From assembly GCF_003054175.1 (NCBI RefSeq), contig NZ_QBKN01000007.1, positions 1 to 64,000 on the forward strand: a DNA stretch of 64,000 nt, given 5' to 3'. Positions within the stretch are counted from its first letter, which is position 1. The number at the start of each line of letters is the position of its first letter. Below the pieces are notes generated by a model, which was not told where the DNA came from, ran no database searches, and worked only from the letters and a program-made list of their open reading frames with translations. Made by a program: the position numbers and the translations under genes. This DNA comes from Allosediminivita pacifica (GTDB lineage Bacteria > Pseudomonadota > Alphaproteobacteria > Rhodobacterales > Rhodobacteraceae). This document shows positions 52,865 to 61,381 of the stretch, piece by piece.

Positions 52865-53341
52865 TCAGTTGCGCTCCTTCAGCAGGCGCTGCTTCTGGCG
52901 GTTCCAGTCCCGCTTGGCCTCGGTCTCGCGCTTGTCGACGGTCTTCTTGCCCTTGGCGAGGCCGATCTTGATCTTCGCGACGCCCTTGTGGTTGAAATAC
53001 AGGACCAGCGGCACAAGGGTCATGCCCTTGCGCTGGGTCTCGTTCCAGAGCCGCGCCAGTTCCTTTTTCGAGGCGAGCAGCTTGCGCCTGCGCCGGTCCT
53101 CGTGGCCGAACATGGCCTGCTCGTAGGGGGCGATGTAGGAATTCACCAGCCACAGCTCGCCATCCTCCACGGCCGCGTAGCTCTCGGCGATGTTGGCGGT
53201 GTTGAGCCGCAGGGATTTCACCTCGGACCCGGTCAGCACGATCCCGCACTCGAGATCGTCCTCGATCGCGTAGTCGAAGCGCGCGCGCCGGTTCTCGGCG
53301 ATCACCTTGTAGTTCGGGTTCTGTGCAGGTTTCTTGGCCAT
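52865..53341 (-). CDS. smpB: SsrA-binding protein SmpB
   Basis: A 158-residue SmpB, the tmRNA partner in trans-translation. It starts with '[29 protein letters not shown]' and has '[17 protein letters not shown]' and the basic tail '[23 protein letters not shown]'. No tmRNA gene is seen nearby. Separated by 63 bp from sseA. Confidence 0.96.
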   Translation of the reverse strand: MAKKPAQNPNYKVIAENRRARFDYAIEDDLECGIVLTGSEVKSLRLNTANIAESYAAVEDGELWLVNSYIAPYEQAMFGHEDRRRRKLLASKKELARLWNETQRKGMTLVPLVLYFNHKGVAKIKIGLAKGKKTVDKRETEAKRDWNRQKQRLLKERN

Positions 53342-53433
53342 GGCAGGGCTACATAGTCATGCCGGGCGTTCCTGTCCATGACCCGCGACAGCGCCGGGGT
53401 CATGGAGATGCAGGGGGACGGGCCGCCGGGTGT

Positions 53434-53691
53434 CTAGGCGCCCTTCCCGCCACGCACCAGACGCGCGTCGCGCTCCGGCTGTTCCTGAACCGAAGCGGCA
53501 TGCGCCTGCGCGCCATGAGATCCACGCGCGACGCGGATCACGGCAACGACGAGCAATCCCAGCAACAGGAGCCACAGAACCGGGCTCAGCATCATCAGGC
53601 CCCAGCCATGGACCCAGCCGCCCATGTGGTCATAGGGGCCTGCCAGGGCCGGTCCGGCCAACAGGGAAAGGGGCAGAAGTACACGGATCAT
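53434..53691 (-). CDS. Small membrane protein
   Basis: An 85-residue protein with a signal peptide-like start ('MIRVLLPLSLLAGPALAG'), a His/Gly/Trp-rich loop 'PYDHMGGWVHGWGLMM' and one strong membrane helix. Such small His/Met-rich membrane proteins often sit beside metal-handling genes. ATG 53691 is used because GAAGGAGG precedes it. It follows the DUF4396 gene on the same strand after about 90 bp. Confidence 0.7.
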   Translation of the reverse strand: MIRVLLPLSLLAGPALAGPYDHMGGWVHGWGLMMLSPVLWLLLLGLLVVAVIRVARGSHGAQAHAASVQEQPERDARLVRGGKGA

Positions 53692-53778
53692 GGCAACCTC
53701 CTTCGATCCGACTGACGCGGTCATCCTGCCCCGCCCACGGTCTCCTTGCCTTGATCTGTCGCAAGCCCGTCGTGCGCC

Positions 53779-54513
53779 TCACATCTTTTCCTTGATGCCC
53801 GCACGGATAAGCCACCAGTTCACCGGGTAGGATGTCACGAAACCGCAGAGCATCGCGATCTGCATCATGAACCAGAACTCCACCGTCGGCACCTCGAGCT
53901 TCACGCCTAGCAGGTGCTTGAAGATCCAGAAGTGCGCGATGGCCATGAAGCCATACATGCCCACCTGCCATGCCGTGAGCGACAGCGCGTCGGCCTTGAC
54001 CGCCTGGATCAGACCCTGCCCCACCGAAAGCCCGCGCATGGGCTTGATGGTGAAATACTGGAACGCCACGCCAAAGCCGAAGGCGAGGATGAAGTCGAGC
54101 ACCCAGACCGCGAAGATCTTTTCGGGGAACAGGCTCTGCCAGCCCAGCCATACGGCGATGGCCGGCACGAAGAAGGCCAGCCATTCGGCGATAATGTCGC
54201 CCAGCGCGCAGCCGCTGCCGCAATGGGCCGCGCCCTTGGCGACCATGCCGGGAAAGGGCGTCCTGGCCTTGTTGGGCATCGGATCGCCGCGTTCCATCGC
54301 GGGGGCGACCCGGCTATGCGCGGCAAGCTTGCCGTAGGCGAAATAGCCCCACAGCGCGATCACGCTGGCAAAGAGCGCGATCAACGGCCAGACGAGGTTC
54401 ATGATCCACATGTGCTGTGGGTCGCGCCATTCGTCGACGGCGATCACCGCCGCGCAGACACCGCCCGCCAAGAGCGAGACAAGGGAGAGCACGTGTAGCC
54501 ATTCGGGGATCAT
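53779..54513 (-). CDS. DUF4396 membrane protein
   Basis: A 244-residue polytopic membrane protein with about six hydrophobic segments, 'AHCGSGCALGDIIAEW' in an inner loop and 'HFWIFKHLLGVKLEVPTVEFWFMMQIAMLCGFVTSYPVNWWL' (quoted in parts: HFWIFKHLLG, FWFMMQIAM, SYPVNWWL) near the end. This is DUF4396, of unknown function. The CGSGC pair and His residues suggest metal or heme binding, which is inference. Confidence 0.82.
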   Translation of the reverse strand: MIPEWLHVLSLVSLLAGGVCAAVIAVDEWRDPQHMWIMNLVWPLIALFASVIALWGYFAYGKLAAHSRVAPAMERGDPMPNKARTPFPGMVAKGAAHCGSGCALGDIIAEWLAFFVPAIAVWLGWQSLFPEKIFAVWVLDFILAFGFGVAFQYFTIKPMRGLSVGQGLIQAVKADALSLTAWQVGMYGFMAIAHFWIFKHLLGVKLEVPTVEFWFMMQIAMLCGFVTSYPVNWWLIRAGIKEKM

Positions 54514-54660
54514 GCGGGCCTCCGCTCGTTTGCAGTCACCTGGCTGACGAACGGGTCCTTCCGGGTCATGTTCCGCACCGCGGCAAATATCCCGGGGACC
54601 GGAACCCTCCAGCGCCGGAGTCGCGTTTTATTCAGCGTGGCGCGTCTGCCCGTGCCCGCC

Positions 54661-55020
54661 TCAGCTGCCCCGGTACGTCGAGTAGCCGTAGGGCGACAGC
54701 AGCAGCGGCACGTGGTAATGCGCGTCCGCCTCGGCAATGCCGAAGCGGATCGGCACCATGTCGAGGAAGAGGGGTTCCTCGCCCGCCGCCCCCGCACCGC
54801 GCAGGTATTCGCCCGCGAAGAAGAGCAGCTCGTAGGTCCCGACGCGGAACTCGCGCGCGGGCAGGATCGGCGTGTCGGTCCGCCCGTCGGCGTTGGTCAC
54901 CATCTCGGCCAGCAGCACCCGCGCCTCGGCCTCGATGCGGTAAAGCTCGATCCGCAGGCCCGCCGCCGGGCAGCCCCGCGCGGTGTCGAGCACATGGGTG
55001 GTCAGGTATCCGTCCGCCAT
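54661..55020 (-). CDS. hiuH: 5-hydroxyisourate hydrolase (transthyretin-like)
   Basis: A 119-residue HIU hydrolase, opening the ring of 5-hydroxyisourate after urate oxidation. Motifs are '[21 protein letters not shown]' with the active His, the central '[13 protein letters not shown]' and the diagnostic C-terminal YRGS. It is divergent from the puuE–uraD gene with 133 bp between. A urate oxidase (uricase or PuuD) is not in this window. Confidence 0.94.
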   Translation of the reverse strand: MADGYLTTHVLDTARGCPAAGLRIELYRIEAEARVLLAEMVTNADGRTDTPILPAREFRVGTYELLFFAGEYLRGAGAAGEEPLFLDMVPIRFGIAEADAHYHVPLLLSPYGYSTYRGS

Positions 55021-55153
55021 TCCGGGCCTCCTGTTGCGATCTGCCCGCCAAGGAACCCGTTTTCGGCGTCAAGGTCCAGACGCGCACCCGGTTTCTTGCA
55101 ACCCCGCGGGCTTTGCGTCTTTAAGAAGGGGCAAGACACCGCAGGAGGCCCCG

Positions 55154-56569
55154 ATGCAGAGATATCCCCGCGACATGATCGGCCACGGCCCCGACCGCCC
55201 TGACCCACGCTGGCCCGGCGACGCGAAGGTGGCCGTGCAGTTCGTGCTCAACTACGAGGAAGGCGGCGAGAACAACATCCTGCACGGCGATACCGCCTCC
55301 GAAGGTTTCCTTTCGGACATCTCGGGCGCCCAGCCCTGGCCGGGCGAGCGGCACTGGAACATGGAGAGCATCTACGAATACGGCGCCCGCGCGGGGTTCT
55401 GGCGGCTGCACCGGCTCTTTACCGCGGCGAAGGTCCCGGTGACCATCTACGGCGTCGCGCAGGCGCTCGCCCGCAGCCCCGAGCAGGTCGAGGCCATGAA
55501 GGACGCCGGCTGGGAGCTCGCCTCGCACGGGCTGAAGTGGATCGAGCACCGCGGTATGCCCGAAGAGGAGGAACGCGCCCAGATCGCCGAGGCCATCCGC
55601 CTGCACACCGAGGTGGTGGGCGAACCGCCGCGCGGCTGGTACACCGGCCGTTGCAGCATGAACACCGTGCGCCTCACCGCCGAGACCGGCGCGCTCGACT
55701 ACATCTCCGACACCTACGACGACGACCTGCCCTACTGGCTGCGCGTCGGCGACCGCGACCAGCTTGTCATTCCCTACACGCTCGAAGCCAACGACATGCG
55801 CTTTGCCGCCATGCCCGGCTGGGTCACGGGCGAGCACTTCTTCCAGTACCTCAAGGATGCCTTCGACACGCTCTACGCCGAAGGCATGGCCGGCCGCCCC
55901 GCGATGATGAGCGTCGGGCTGCACTGCCGCCTGATCGGGCGCCCTGGCAAGATCGCGGGGCTGAAGCGCTTCCTCGACTACATCGCGGCCTTCGAGGGCG
56001 TCTGGACCCCGCGCCGCATCGACGTGGCCGAACACTGGGCCAGCGAACACCCGCCCGCGGCCCCCGCCGAGCGCCCCAGCCGGATGCCCGCCGCCCGCTT
56101 CATCGAACGCTTCGGCGGCGTCTACGAACACTCCCCCTGGGTGGCCGAACGCGCCTTCGACCTCGAACTCGGCCCCGCCCACGACCGCCCCGCGGGTCTT
56201 GCCAACGCGCTGGCGCGCGCCTTCCGCTCCGCCTCTCACGAGGAACGCCTCGGCGTGCTGCGCGCCCACCCCGACCTCGCCGGCAAGCTCGCCGCCGCCA
56301 AGCGCCTCACGGGCGAAAGCACCGCCGAACAGGCCAGCGCCGGGCTCGACGCGCTCACCGACGCCGAACGCACCCGCTTCACCGAGCTCAACGAGGCCTA
56401 CGTGGCCCGCCACGGCTTCCCCTTCATCATCGCTGTGCGCGATCACGACAAGGCCGGCATCCTGCAGGCCTTCGAACGCCGCCTCGACCAGGATAGCGAG
56501 ACCGAATTCGCCGAGGCCTGCCGACAGGTCGAACGCATCGCCCGCCTGCGGCTGGAGACCATGATTTGA
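55154..56569 (+). CDS. puuE: Fused allantoinase (PuuE) and OHCU decarboxylase (UraD)
   Basis: A 471-residue fusion. Residues 1 to about 300 form the polysaccharide-deacetylase-like allantoinase PuuE ('VQFVLNYEEGGENNILHGD', 'ELASHGLKWIEHRGM', 'DDDLPYWLRVGDRDQLVIPYTLEANDMRF'). Residues about 318–471 form UraD ('ARFIERFGGVYEHSPWVAERAF', 'AHPDLAGKLA', 'HGFPFIIAVRDHDK'), which decarboxylates OHCU to allantoin. The two steps are consecutive. ATG 55154 is the first in frame with the PuuE N-terminus. Its stop overlaps the next start. Confidence 0.93.
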   Translation: MQRYPRDMIGHGPDRPDPRWPGDAKVAVQFVLNYEEGGENNILHGDTASEGFLSDISGAQPWPGERHWNMESIYEYGARAGFWRLHRLFTAAKVPVTIYGVAQALARSPEQVEAMKDAGWELASHGLKWIEHRGMPEEEERAQIAEAIRLHTEVVGEPPRGWYTGRCSMNTVRLTAETGALDYISDTYDDDLPYWLRVGDRDQLVIPYTLEANDMRFAAMPGWVTGEHFFQYLKDAFDTLYAEGMAGRPAMMSVGLHCRLIGRPGKIAGLKRFLDYIAAFEGVWTPRRIDVAEHWASEHPPAAPAERPSRMPAARFIERFGGVYEHSPWVAERAFDLELGPAHDRPAGLANALARAFRSASHEERLGVLRAHPDLAGKLAAAKRLTGESTAEQASAGLDALTDAERTRFTELNEAYVARHGFPFIIAVRDHDKAGILQAFERRLDQDSETEFAEACRQVERIARLRLETMI

Positions 56570-57384
56570 CCACCTACGCCTTCCCCCCCGGGGGCCATCC
56601 CGACCAGTCCGAAACCCCGCAGGGCAAGGCCGTCTTCACCAATGCCTACGCGGTGATCCCGGCCACGACGCAACGCGACATCGTCACCTCCTTCCTGCCC
56701 GGCTGGGTCGGCCACAGGCTCTGGATCCTCGCCCGCCCGCTCTCGGGCTTCGCCGAGACCTTCGCGCAATACGCCGTCGAACTCTCCCCCGGCGGCGGCA
56801 GCGCCGACCCCGAGCCCGACCGCACCGCGCAGGCGGTGCTCTTCGTGGCCTTCGGCACGCTGCGGCTCTCCATCGGCGGCCACCATCAGGAACTCCGCGC
56901 GGGTCACTACGCCTACATCCCCGCGGGCGCCCTCTGGCAAATCTGGAACACCTCCGACGCGCCCGCGGGCTTCCACTGGATCCGCAAGCGCTACGAGCCC
57001 GCCCCCGGCAACCAGATCCTCGAGGCGAAGATCCTGCACGAGACCGAGGTGCCCGCCGTCTCCATGCCCGGCTGCGACGACAAGTGGGCCACCCAGCGCT
57101 TCATCGACCCGCTCGACATGCGCCACGACTTCCACGTGAATATCGTGACCTTCCAGCCCGGCGGCCGCATCCCCTTCGCCGAAACCCACGTGATGGAACA
57201 CGGGCTCTACGTGCTCGAAGGCACTGCGCGCTATCTGCTCAACACCGACTGGGTCGAGGTCGGCCCCGGCGACTTCATGTGGCTGCGCGCCTTCTGCCCG
57301 CAGGCCTGCGTCGCCACCGGCACCGGCCCCTTCCGCTACCTGCTCTACAAGGACGTGAACCGGCACCCCGCCCTCAGCCTCTGA
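56566..57384 (+). CDS. allE: (S)-ureidoglycine aminohydrolase
   Basis: A 272-residue bicupin of the YlbA/UGHY family, which hydrolyses (S)-ureidoglycine to ureidoglycolate and ammonia. The C-terminal cupin has 'FAETHVMEHGLYVLEGTARYLLN', giving the Mn-binding E/H/H set. It starts with TTG 56566, overlapping the puuE stop (TTGA). It continues the urate-to-glyoxylate route; a repeat follows its stop. Confidence 0.9.
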   Translation: MTTYAFPPGGHPDQSETPQGKAVFTNAYAVIPATTQRDIVTSFLPGWVGHRLWILARPLSGFAETFAQYAVELSPGGGSADPEPDRTAQAVLFVAFGTLRLSIGGHHQELRAGHYAYIPAGALWQIWNTSDAPAGFHWIRKRYEPAPGNQILEAKILHETEVPAVSMPGCDDKWATQRFIDPLDMRHDFHVNIVTFQPGGRIPFAETHVMEHGLYVLEGTARYLLNTDWVEVGPGDFMWLRAFCPQACVATGTGPFRYLLYKDVNRHPALSL

Positions 57385-57390
57385 CGCGCC

Positions 57391-57460
57391 CGCCCCCGGC
57401 TTCTTCTCGCCGAAAATACCTCGGGGGAGGCCCGAAGGGCCGGGGGCAGAGCCCCCACCC
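57391..57460 (-). repeat. Dispersed GC-rich intergenic repeat, copy 3
   Basis: Minus-strand reading GGGTGGGGGCTCTGCCCCCGG, CTCCCCCGAGGTATTTTC, AGAAGAAGCCGGGGG; matches copies at 21691 and 24751. It lies between allE and allA. Confidence 0.7.
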
Positions 57461-57495
57461 TCGCCAACACCCCACAACACGGCCAGGATGACGCC

Positions 57496-57532
57496 CTCCC
57501 TCTCCCCTCGGGCGAGAGGGCCGGGGTGAGGG
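57496..57532. repeat. Short dispersed palindrome, copy 2
   Basis: CTCCCTCTCCCCTCGGGC, GAGAGGG and GGGGTGAGGG; partner of the unit at 38366–38405. Confidence 0.5.
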
Positions 57533-57567
57533 CAAAACAACCAGCGCAACGACCGAGGCCACCGCCC

Positions 57568-58044
57568 ATGATCCAGATCCAACCTCTCACCGCCGCGGCC
57601 TTCGCGCCCTACGGCGACCTGCTCGACACCGAGGGCACGCCCGACAAGCTCATCAACCAGGGGCTCTGCGGCCGCTACCACGACCGCGCGACGCTCGATT
57701 TTGGCGAGGACGGCCGCGCCGGCATCAGCCTCTTCAGCGCCGAGCCGCGCGCCCTGCCCTACAGCCTCGAGATGGTCGAACGGCACCCCGAGGGCAGCCA
57801 GGCCTTCATCCCCATGCACCGCAACCCCTGGCTGGTCATCGTCGCCGGCCCCGGCGACACGCCCGGCCCCATCGAGGCCTTTGAGGTGGCCCCCGGCCAG
57901 GCAATCAATCTCCACCGGGGCACCTGGCACGGCGTGCTCACGCCACTGCACGCGCCGGGCCTCTTCGCCGTCATCGACCGCATCGGCGACACTCCCAACC
58001 TGCAGGAACACTGGCTCGACACGCCCGTCATGATCGGAGGCTGA
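57568..58044 (+). CDS. allA: Ureidoglycolate lyase AllA
   Basis: A 158-residue ureidoglycolate lyase, releasing glyoxylate and urea. Typical segments are 'AFAPYGDLLDTEG', 'ERHPEGSQAFIPM' and 'INLHRGTWHGVLTPL'. ATG 57568 gives the standard MIQIQPL start. The repeats in the gap before it may separate it from the allE transcript. Last step of the purine cluster in this window. Confidence 0.92.
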   Translation: MIQIQPLTAAAFAPYGDLLDTEGTPDKLINQGLCGRYHDRATLDFGEDGRAGISLFSAEPRALPYSLEMVERHPEGSQAFIPMHRNPWLVIVAGPGDTPGPIEAFEVAPGQAINLHRGTWHGVLTPLHAPGLFAVIDRIGDTPNLQEHWLDTPVMIGG

Positions 58045-58051
58045 CCAGGCC

Positions 58052-58438
58052 TCAGGGACGGTAGCCGTAGCGATAGAGGCAGCGCCCGTCGTAGCGCGCG
58101 GGCCCGTGGCGCACCTCGATCCGGCAGGCCCGGGGCAAGGCCCGCCCGGCATGGCGCTGCGGTCCCTGACGGTATCCGCGGTGCCGGTCGCCAGCCCAGT
58201 GCGGCGCATATCGGTCCCGGTCGCGAAAGGCCGGGGACCGTTCCGGCGCCCGGTGCGAGGCCCTGTCGCGGCGGTCCTCCTGCCGGTTCTGGATGATCTT
58301 GCCGAGCAGGAACAGCGTGGTCGCCGTGCCGACAAGGCGGGCGTCGTCCTGCGGATCGGCGGCGCGCGCGGGCGCACCAAGCCCCGCAAGCGCGATCGCG
58401 GCGGCAAGGGTGAGGGTCGTCAGTCGCGGGATGAACAT
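58052..58438 (-). CDS. Secreted basic hypothetical protein
   Basis: A 128-residue protein with a signal peptide (1–26, ending PARAA). The mature part is very rich in Arg, His and Tyr, with repeated RDR/RHR stretches and two Cys at the end ('PRACRIEVRHGPARYDGRCLYRYGYR'). It resembles small periplasmic roseobacter proteins of unknown function. It converges on allA with an 8-bp gap. Confidence 0.65.
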   Translation of the reverse strand: MFIPRLTTLTLAAAIALAGLGAPARAADPQDDARLVGTATTLFLLGKIIQNRQEDRRDRASHRAPERSPAFRDRDRYAPHWAGDRHRGYRQGPQRHAGRALPRACRIEVRHGPARYDGRCLYRYGYRP

Positions 58439-58600
58439 GGGATCTCTCCTGAAGCCTGGAACAGGGCGTCACGGCGCCCCTCTCCCCATCCCGCCACGCC
58501 CCGGTCACGCCGGGCAATGACACCCGCCGGTTATCCCATAACGCCGCGCCAAGCCCCCACGGTCATTGAATTTCCACCCTCTGCGGCGCATCGTTTCTGC

Positions 58601-58888
58601 ATGACACGCCTCGCCCCCCTCCTGCTTGCTCTCGTGCTGCTGCCCGCCGCGGCACAGGCCGCCTGCTACGCCGAGTACAAGGCCCGCCGCGACAGCGACG
58701 CGGGCATCCGCCTGCATTACGGCATCATGGATCTCGACGGGGCCTGCCCCGACGCGGCCGAGGCCCGGGAAACCGTCGCCGCCCGCCTGCGAGACGGCTG
58801 GCAGCTGCTGGGCGTGACCGGGCTCTCCACCTCCGCCCCCACCGCGCGACAAAGGAGGGACGCCGGTGCCTTCTACCTCCGTTACTGA
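58601..58888 (+). CDS. Small secreted roseobacter protein
   Basis: A 95-residue protein with a signal peptide (1–20, ending AQAA), mature start 'CYAEYKARRDSDAGIRLHYGIM' and end 'RDAGAFYLRY'. This pattern matches a conserved secreted family of Rhodobacteraceae with no assigned function. Two Cys residues may form a disulfide. It overlaps the next gene's start by 23 bp. Confidence 0.72.
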   Translation: MTRLAPLLLALVLLPAAAQAACYAEYKARRDSDAGIRLHYGIMDLDGACPDAAEARETVAARLRDGWQLLGVTGLSTSAPTARQRRDAGAFYLRY

Positions 58889-59564
58889 CAGCCTGCGCAC
58901 CGGCCAGCGCGTCGTGGCACTCGGCATCGCGGCCATCGTCGCGATCCTCGTCGTGGCCGGCGTGCTGCTCATGCTCACCCTGCCCGACGCCAATGCCTTC
59001 AACGATCGCGTCGCGCGCATCTTCGTGGAAAACGACGACCTCGCCGGCCAGGCCGAGATCCGGCTGCTCGAGATCCTCGCCCAGTCTGGCACCGCCTTTT
59101 CCGAAACACTTGCGAGCTACCGCATGGTGATCTTCGTCCTGCTGGTCTTCGCCACCGCCATGTTGGTCGCGGCGCTGGTCTGCCTTGTCCTGCTGGCCGT
59201 GCTCAACCGCCGCATGGCCCGCATCGAACGCTCGGGCATCGAGGTCAGCTCCCTCATCATCTCGCGCGAGGAAAACACCGTCTATCTTAACACCATGGGC
59301 TTCAAGCTCACCGAGGCCATGATCGAAACGCTCGCCGTGCTGGCCGAGGCGCGGCTTGACGACGAGATGCTGACCGGCGCCGAGATCGAGGCCATGATCT
59401 CGGGCCGCGATCCCTCCGACTGCGACGAGGCCTCGGGCGCGACCCGGATCAAGCGGCTGCGCGACGGGCTCGGCAATCAGATGGTGGGGGCGCTTCTGGT
59501 CAAGACCATCGCGCGGCGCGGCTACGTGCTCGCCATCGACAAGAACGTGATCGAGATGGTCTGA
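58866..59564 (+). CDS. Membrane-anchored winged-helix protein
   Basis: A 232-residue protein starting at GTG 58866. Two membrane helices (about 17–41 and 86–112) flank a short extracytoplasmic loop. The C-terminal part (about 125–232) has 'FKLTEAMIETLAVLAEARLDDEML' and 'ATRIKRLRDGLGNQMVGALLVKTIARRGYVLAI', the end of an OmpR/PhoB-like winged helix ('RRGYVL'). This resembles a ToxR-like design but with the DNA-binding domain at the C-terminus. Ligand and targets unknown. Confidence 0.72.
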   Translation: MPSTSVTDSLRTGQRVVALGIAAIVAILVVAGVLLMLTLPDANAFNDRVARIFVENDDLAGQAEIRLLEILAQSGTAFSETLASYRMVIFVLLVFATAMLVAALVCLVLLAVLNRRMARIERSGIEVSSLIISREENTVYLNTMGFKLTEAMIETLAVLAEARLDDEMLTGAEIEAMISGRDPSDCDEASGATRIKRLRDGLGNQMVGALLVKTIARRGYVLAIDKNVIEMV

Positions 59565-59696
59565 GCCGGGGGCCGGGAACAATAAACTTCTTTGTAAAGA
59601 TTCCACAGATCCGGCCGGGTTTGGCGACCCGGCTTGAGAAAAGAGCAAGGGATCGGCGTCAATACCGTCGGGACCTCACCCCGCGCGCGGAAAACC

Positions 59697-61322
59697 ATGA
59701 CAGCCACCAGAATCGTCAGGACCTTGTCGTTCGCCAAGGACAATCTGGTTCCGCTGACCGCGTTCGCCCTCGCCCTTATCTTCTGGCGCCTCTTCTCCGA
59801 GCACGAGGTCTTTGATCGCTTCCACGACTTCAGCCACGCACACGAGCAGTGGAACCTCGAAGCAATCGCGCTTCTTTTCCTCAACATCACCATGGCGCTG
59901 ACCGTGACCAGTGTCCACCAGCTGCGAAAACTGCGAAAACTCAACGCCGAGCGCGAAGGCCTCATGACCAGCGCTGAGAAAAGCGCCCGCCACGATCCGC
60001 TGACGGGTCTCATGAACCGCCGCGCCTTTTCCGAGCGGCTCGACCAGATCGAGCATGACGGCCGCCTCCGTCCCGAGCGGATCATCGCCATGGTGGACCT
60101 CGACCGCTTCAAACCCGTGAACGATCTCTACGGCCACGCGGCGGGCGACGCCACGCTGTGCGAGATCGCCGCGCGCCTCACCACCGAGGTGGGCTGCGCC
60201 GGCGCCATCGCGCGCCTCGGCGGCGACGAATTCGCGGTGATCTTCGCCGAGGGCGTCGACGTGAACCAGGTCGAACGGGTCTCGCGCCGGCTGCTGCACG
60301 CCATGGAAAGCCCCATCCGCTTCGCCGGCAACGCCATCTACGTCGGCTTCAGCATCGGACTCGTTTCCTGGAAATCAGGCACGGATCATTCCGAGGCCCT
60401 GCGGCGCGCCGACAAGGCGCTCTACATGTCCAAGGGCGAAGGCCGCGGACGCTTCACCTGGTACGACGCCGAACTCGACCGCCCCTCGCACGAGCGCGCG
60501 GCGATCGAGGCCGACCTGCGTCAGGCCATCGCCCGGTACGAGATCGAGCCCTGGTTCCAGCCCATCGTCCAGATGGGCACCGGCCAGCTCAGCGGGTTCG
60601 AGGTGCTGGCCCGCTGGAAACACCCCACCCGCGGCGAGATACCGCCCGAAGTCTTCATCGAGATCGCCGAGGACAGCGGCCAGATCGGCAATCTCGGCTT
60701 CAACCTGCTGCACCGGGCCTGCATGGCGGCACGCGACTGGGGCCGCGAACTCACCATCGCCTTCAACATCTCGCCGCACCAGTTTCTCGATTCCAACCTC
60801 GTCGCGCAGCTCGAAGAGATCCTGAAGGAATGCGACTTCGACCCCAGGCGCCTGACAATCGAGGTCACCGAAAGCTCGATCATCCACGATTTCGACATGG
60901 CGCGGGCCAAGCTGAACGCGCTCAAGGCGCTCGGGGTGAAGGTCGCGCTCGACGATTTCGGCACCGGCTATTCGAGCCTCGCAAGCCTGCGCAAGCTGCC
61001 CTTCGACCGGATCAAGATCGACCGCAGCTTCGTCACCAACATCGCCGCCGAACCGCAGAACCAGAAGATCGTCACCGGCATCATGGCGCTGGCGAACGGG
61101 CTCGAACTCGACGTCACCGCCGAGGGCATCGAGTCCGAACAGGACCGCGCCTACATCGAGACGCTGCACTGCTCCATGGGCCAGGGGTTCCTCTTCGACA
61201 AGGCGATCCCGCCGGACCAGGTGTCCTGGCTGCTCGAAACCAAGTGGAGCCAGCACCGCGTGGACGCCACGGAGCTGACCTCAGGGACGCATGCCGCCAA
61301 GCGCGAGCGCGACGCCGGCTGA
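59697..61322 (+). CDS. GGDEF–EAL cyclic-di-GMP protein
   Basis: A 541-residue protein with two N-terminal membrane helices (about 15–35 and 55–75). The diguanylate cyclase domain has an intact 'RLGGDEFAVIF' site, and the phosphodiesterase domain carries 'FEVLARW' (EVL in place of EAL), 'TIEVTESSI', 'VALDDFGTGYSSL' and 'DVTAEGIES'. The catalytic residues thus look mostly kept in both. It could make or break cyclic di-GMP. ATG 59697 is preferred; an ATG at 59634 would add 21 residues. Confidence 0.92.
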   Translation: MTATRIVRTLSFAKDNLVPLTAFALALIFWRLFSEHEVFDRFHDFSHAHEQWNLEAIALLFLNITMALTVTSVHQLRKLRKLNAEREGLMTSAEKSARHDPLTGLMNRRAFSERLDQIEHDGRLRPERIIAMVDLDRFKPVNDLYGHAAGDATLCEIAARLTTEVGCAGAIARLGGDEFAVIFAEGVDVNQVERVSRRLLHAMESPIRFAGNAIYVGFSIGLVSWKSGTDHSEALRRADKALYMSKGEGRGRFTWYDAELDRPSHERAAIEADLRQAIARYEIEPWFQPIVQMGTGQLSGFEVLARWKHPTRGEIPPEVFIEIAEDSGQIGNLGFNLLHRACMAARDWGRELTIAFNISPHQFLDSNLVAQLEEILKECDFDPRRLTIEVTESSIIHDFDMARAKLNALKALGVKVALDDFGTGYSSLASLRKLPFDRIKIDRSFVTNIAAEPQNQKIVTGIMALANGLELDVTAEGIESEQDRAYIETLHCSMGQGFLFDKAIPPDQVSWLLETKWSQHRVDATELTSGTHAAKRERDAG

Positions 61323-61381
61323 AGCCGCGGCCCATGCATCGGACCGGGGCAGCCCTGTTGCGGGCTGCCCGATCCGTAGGA

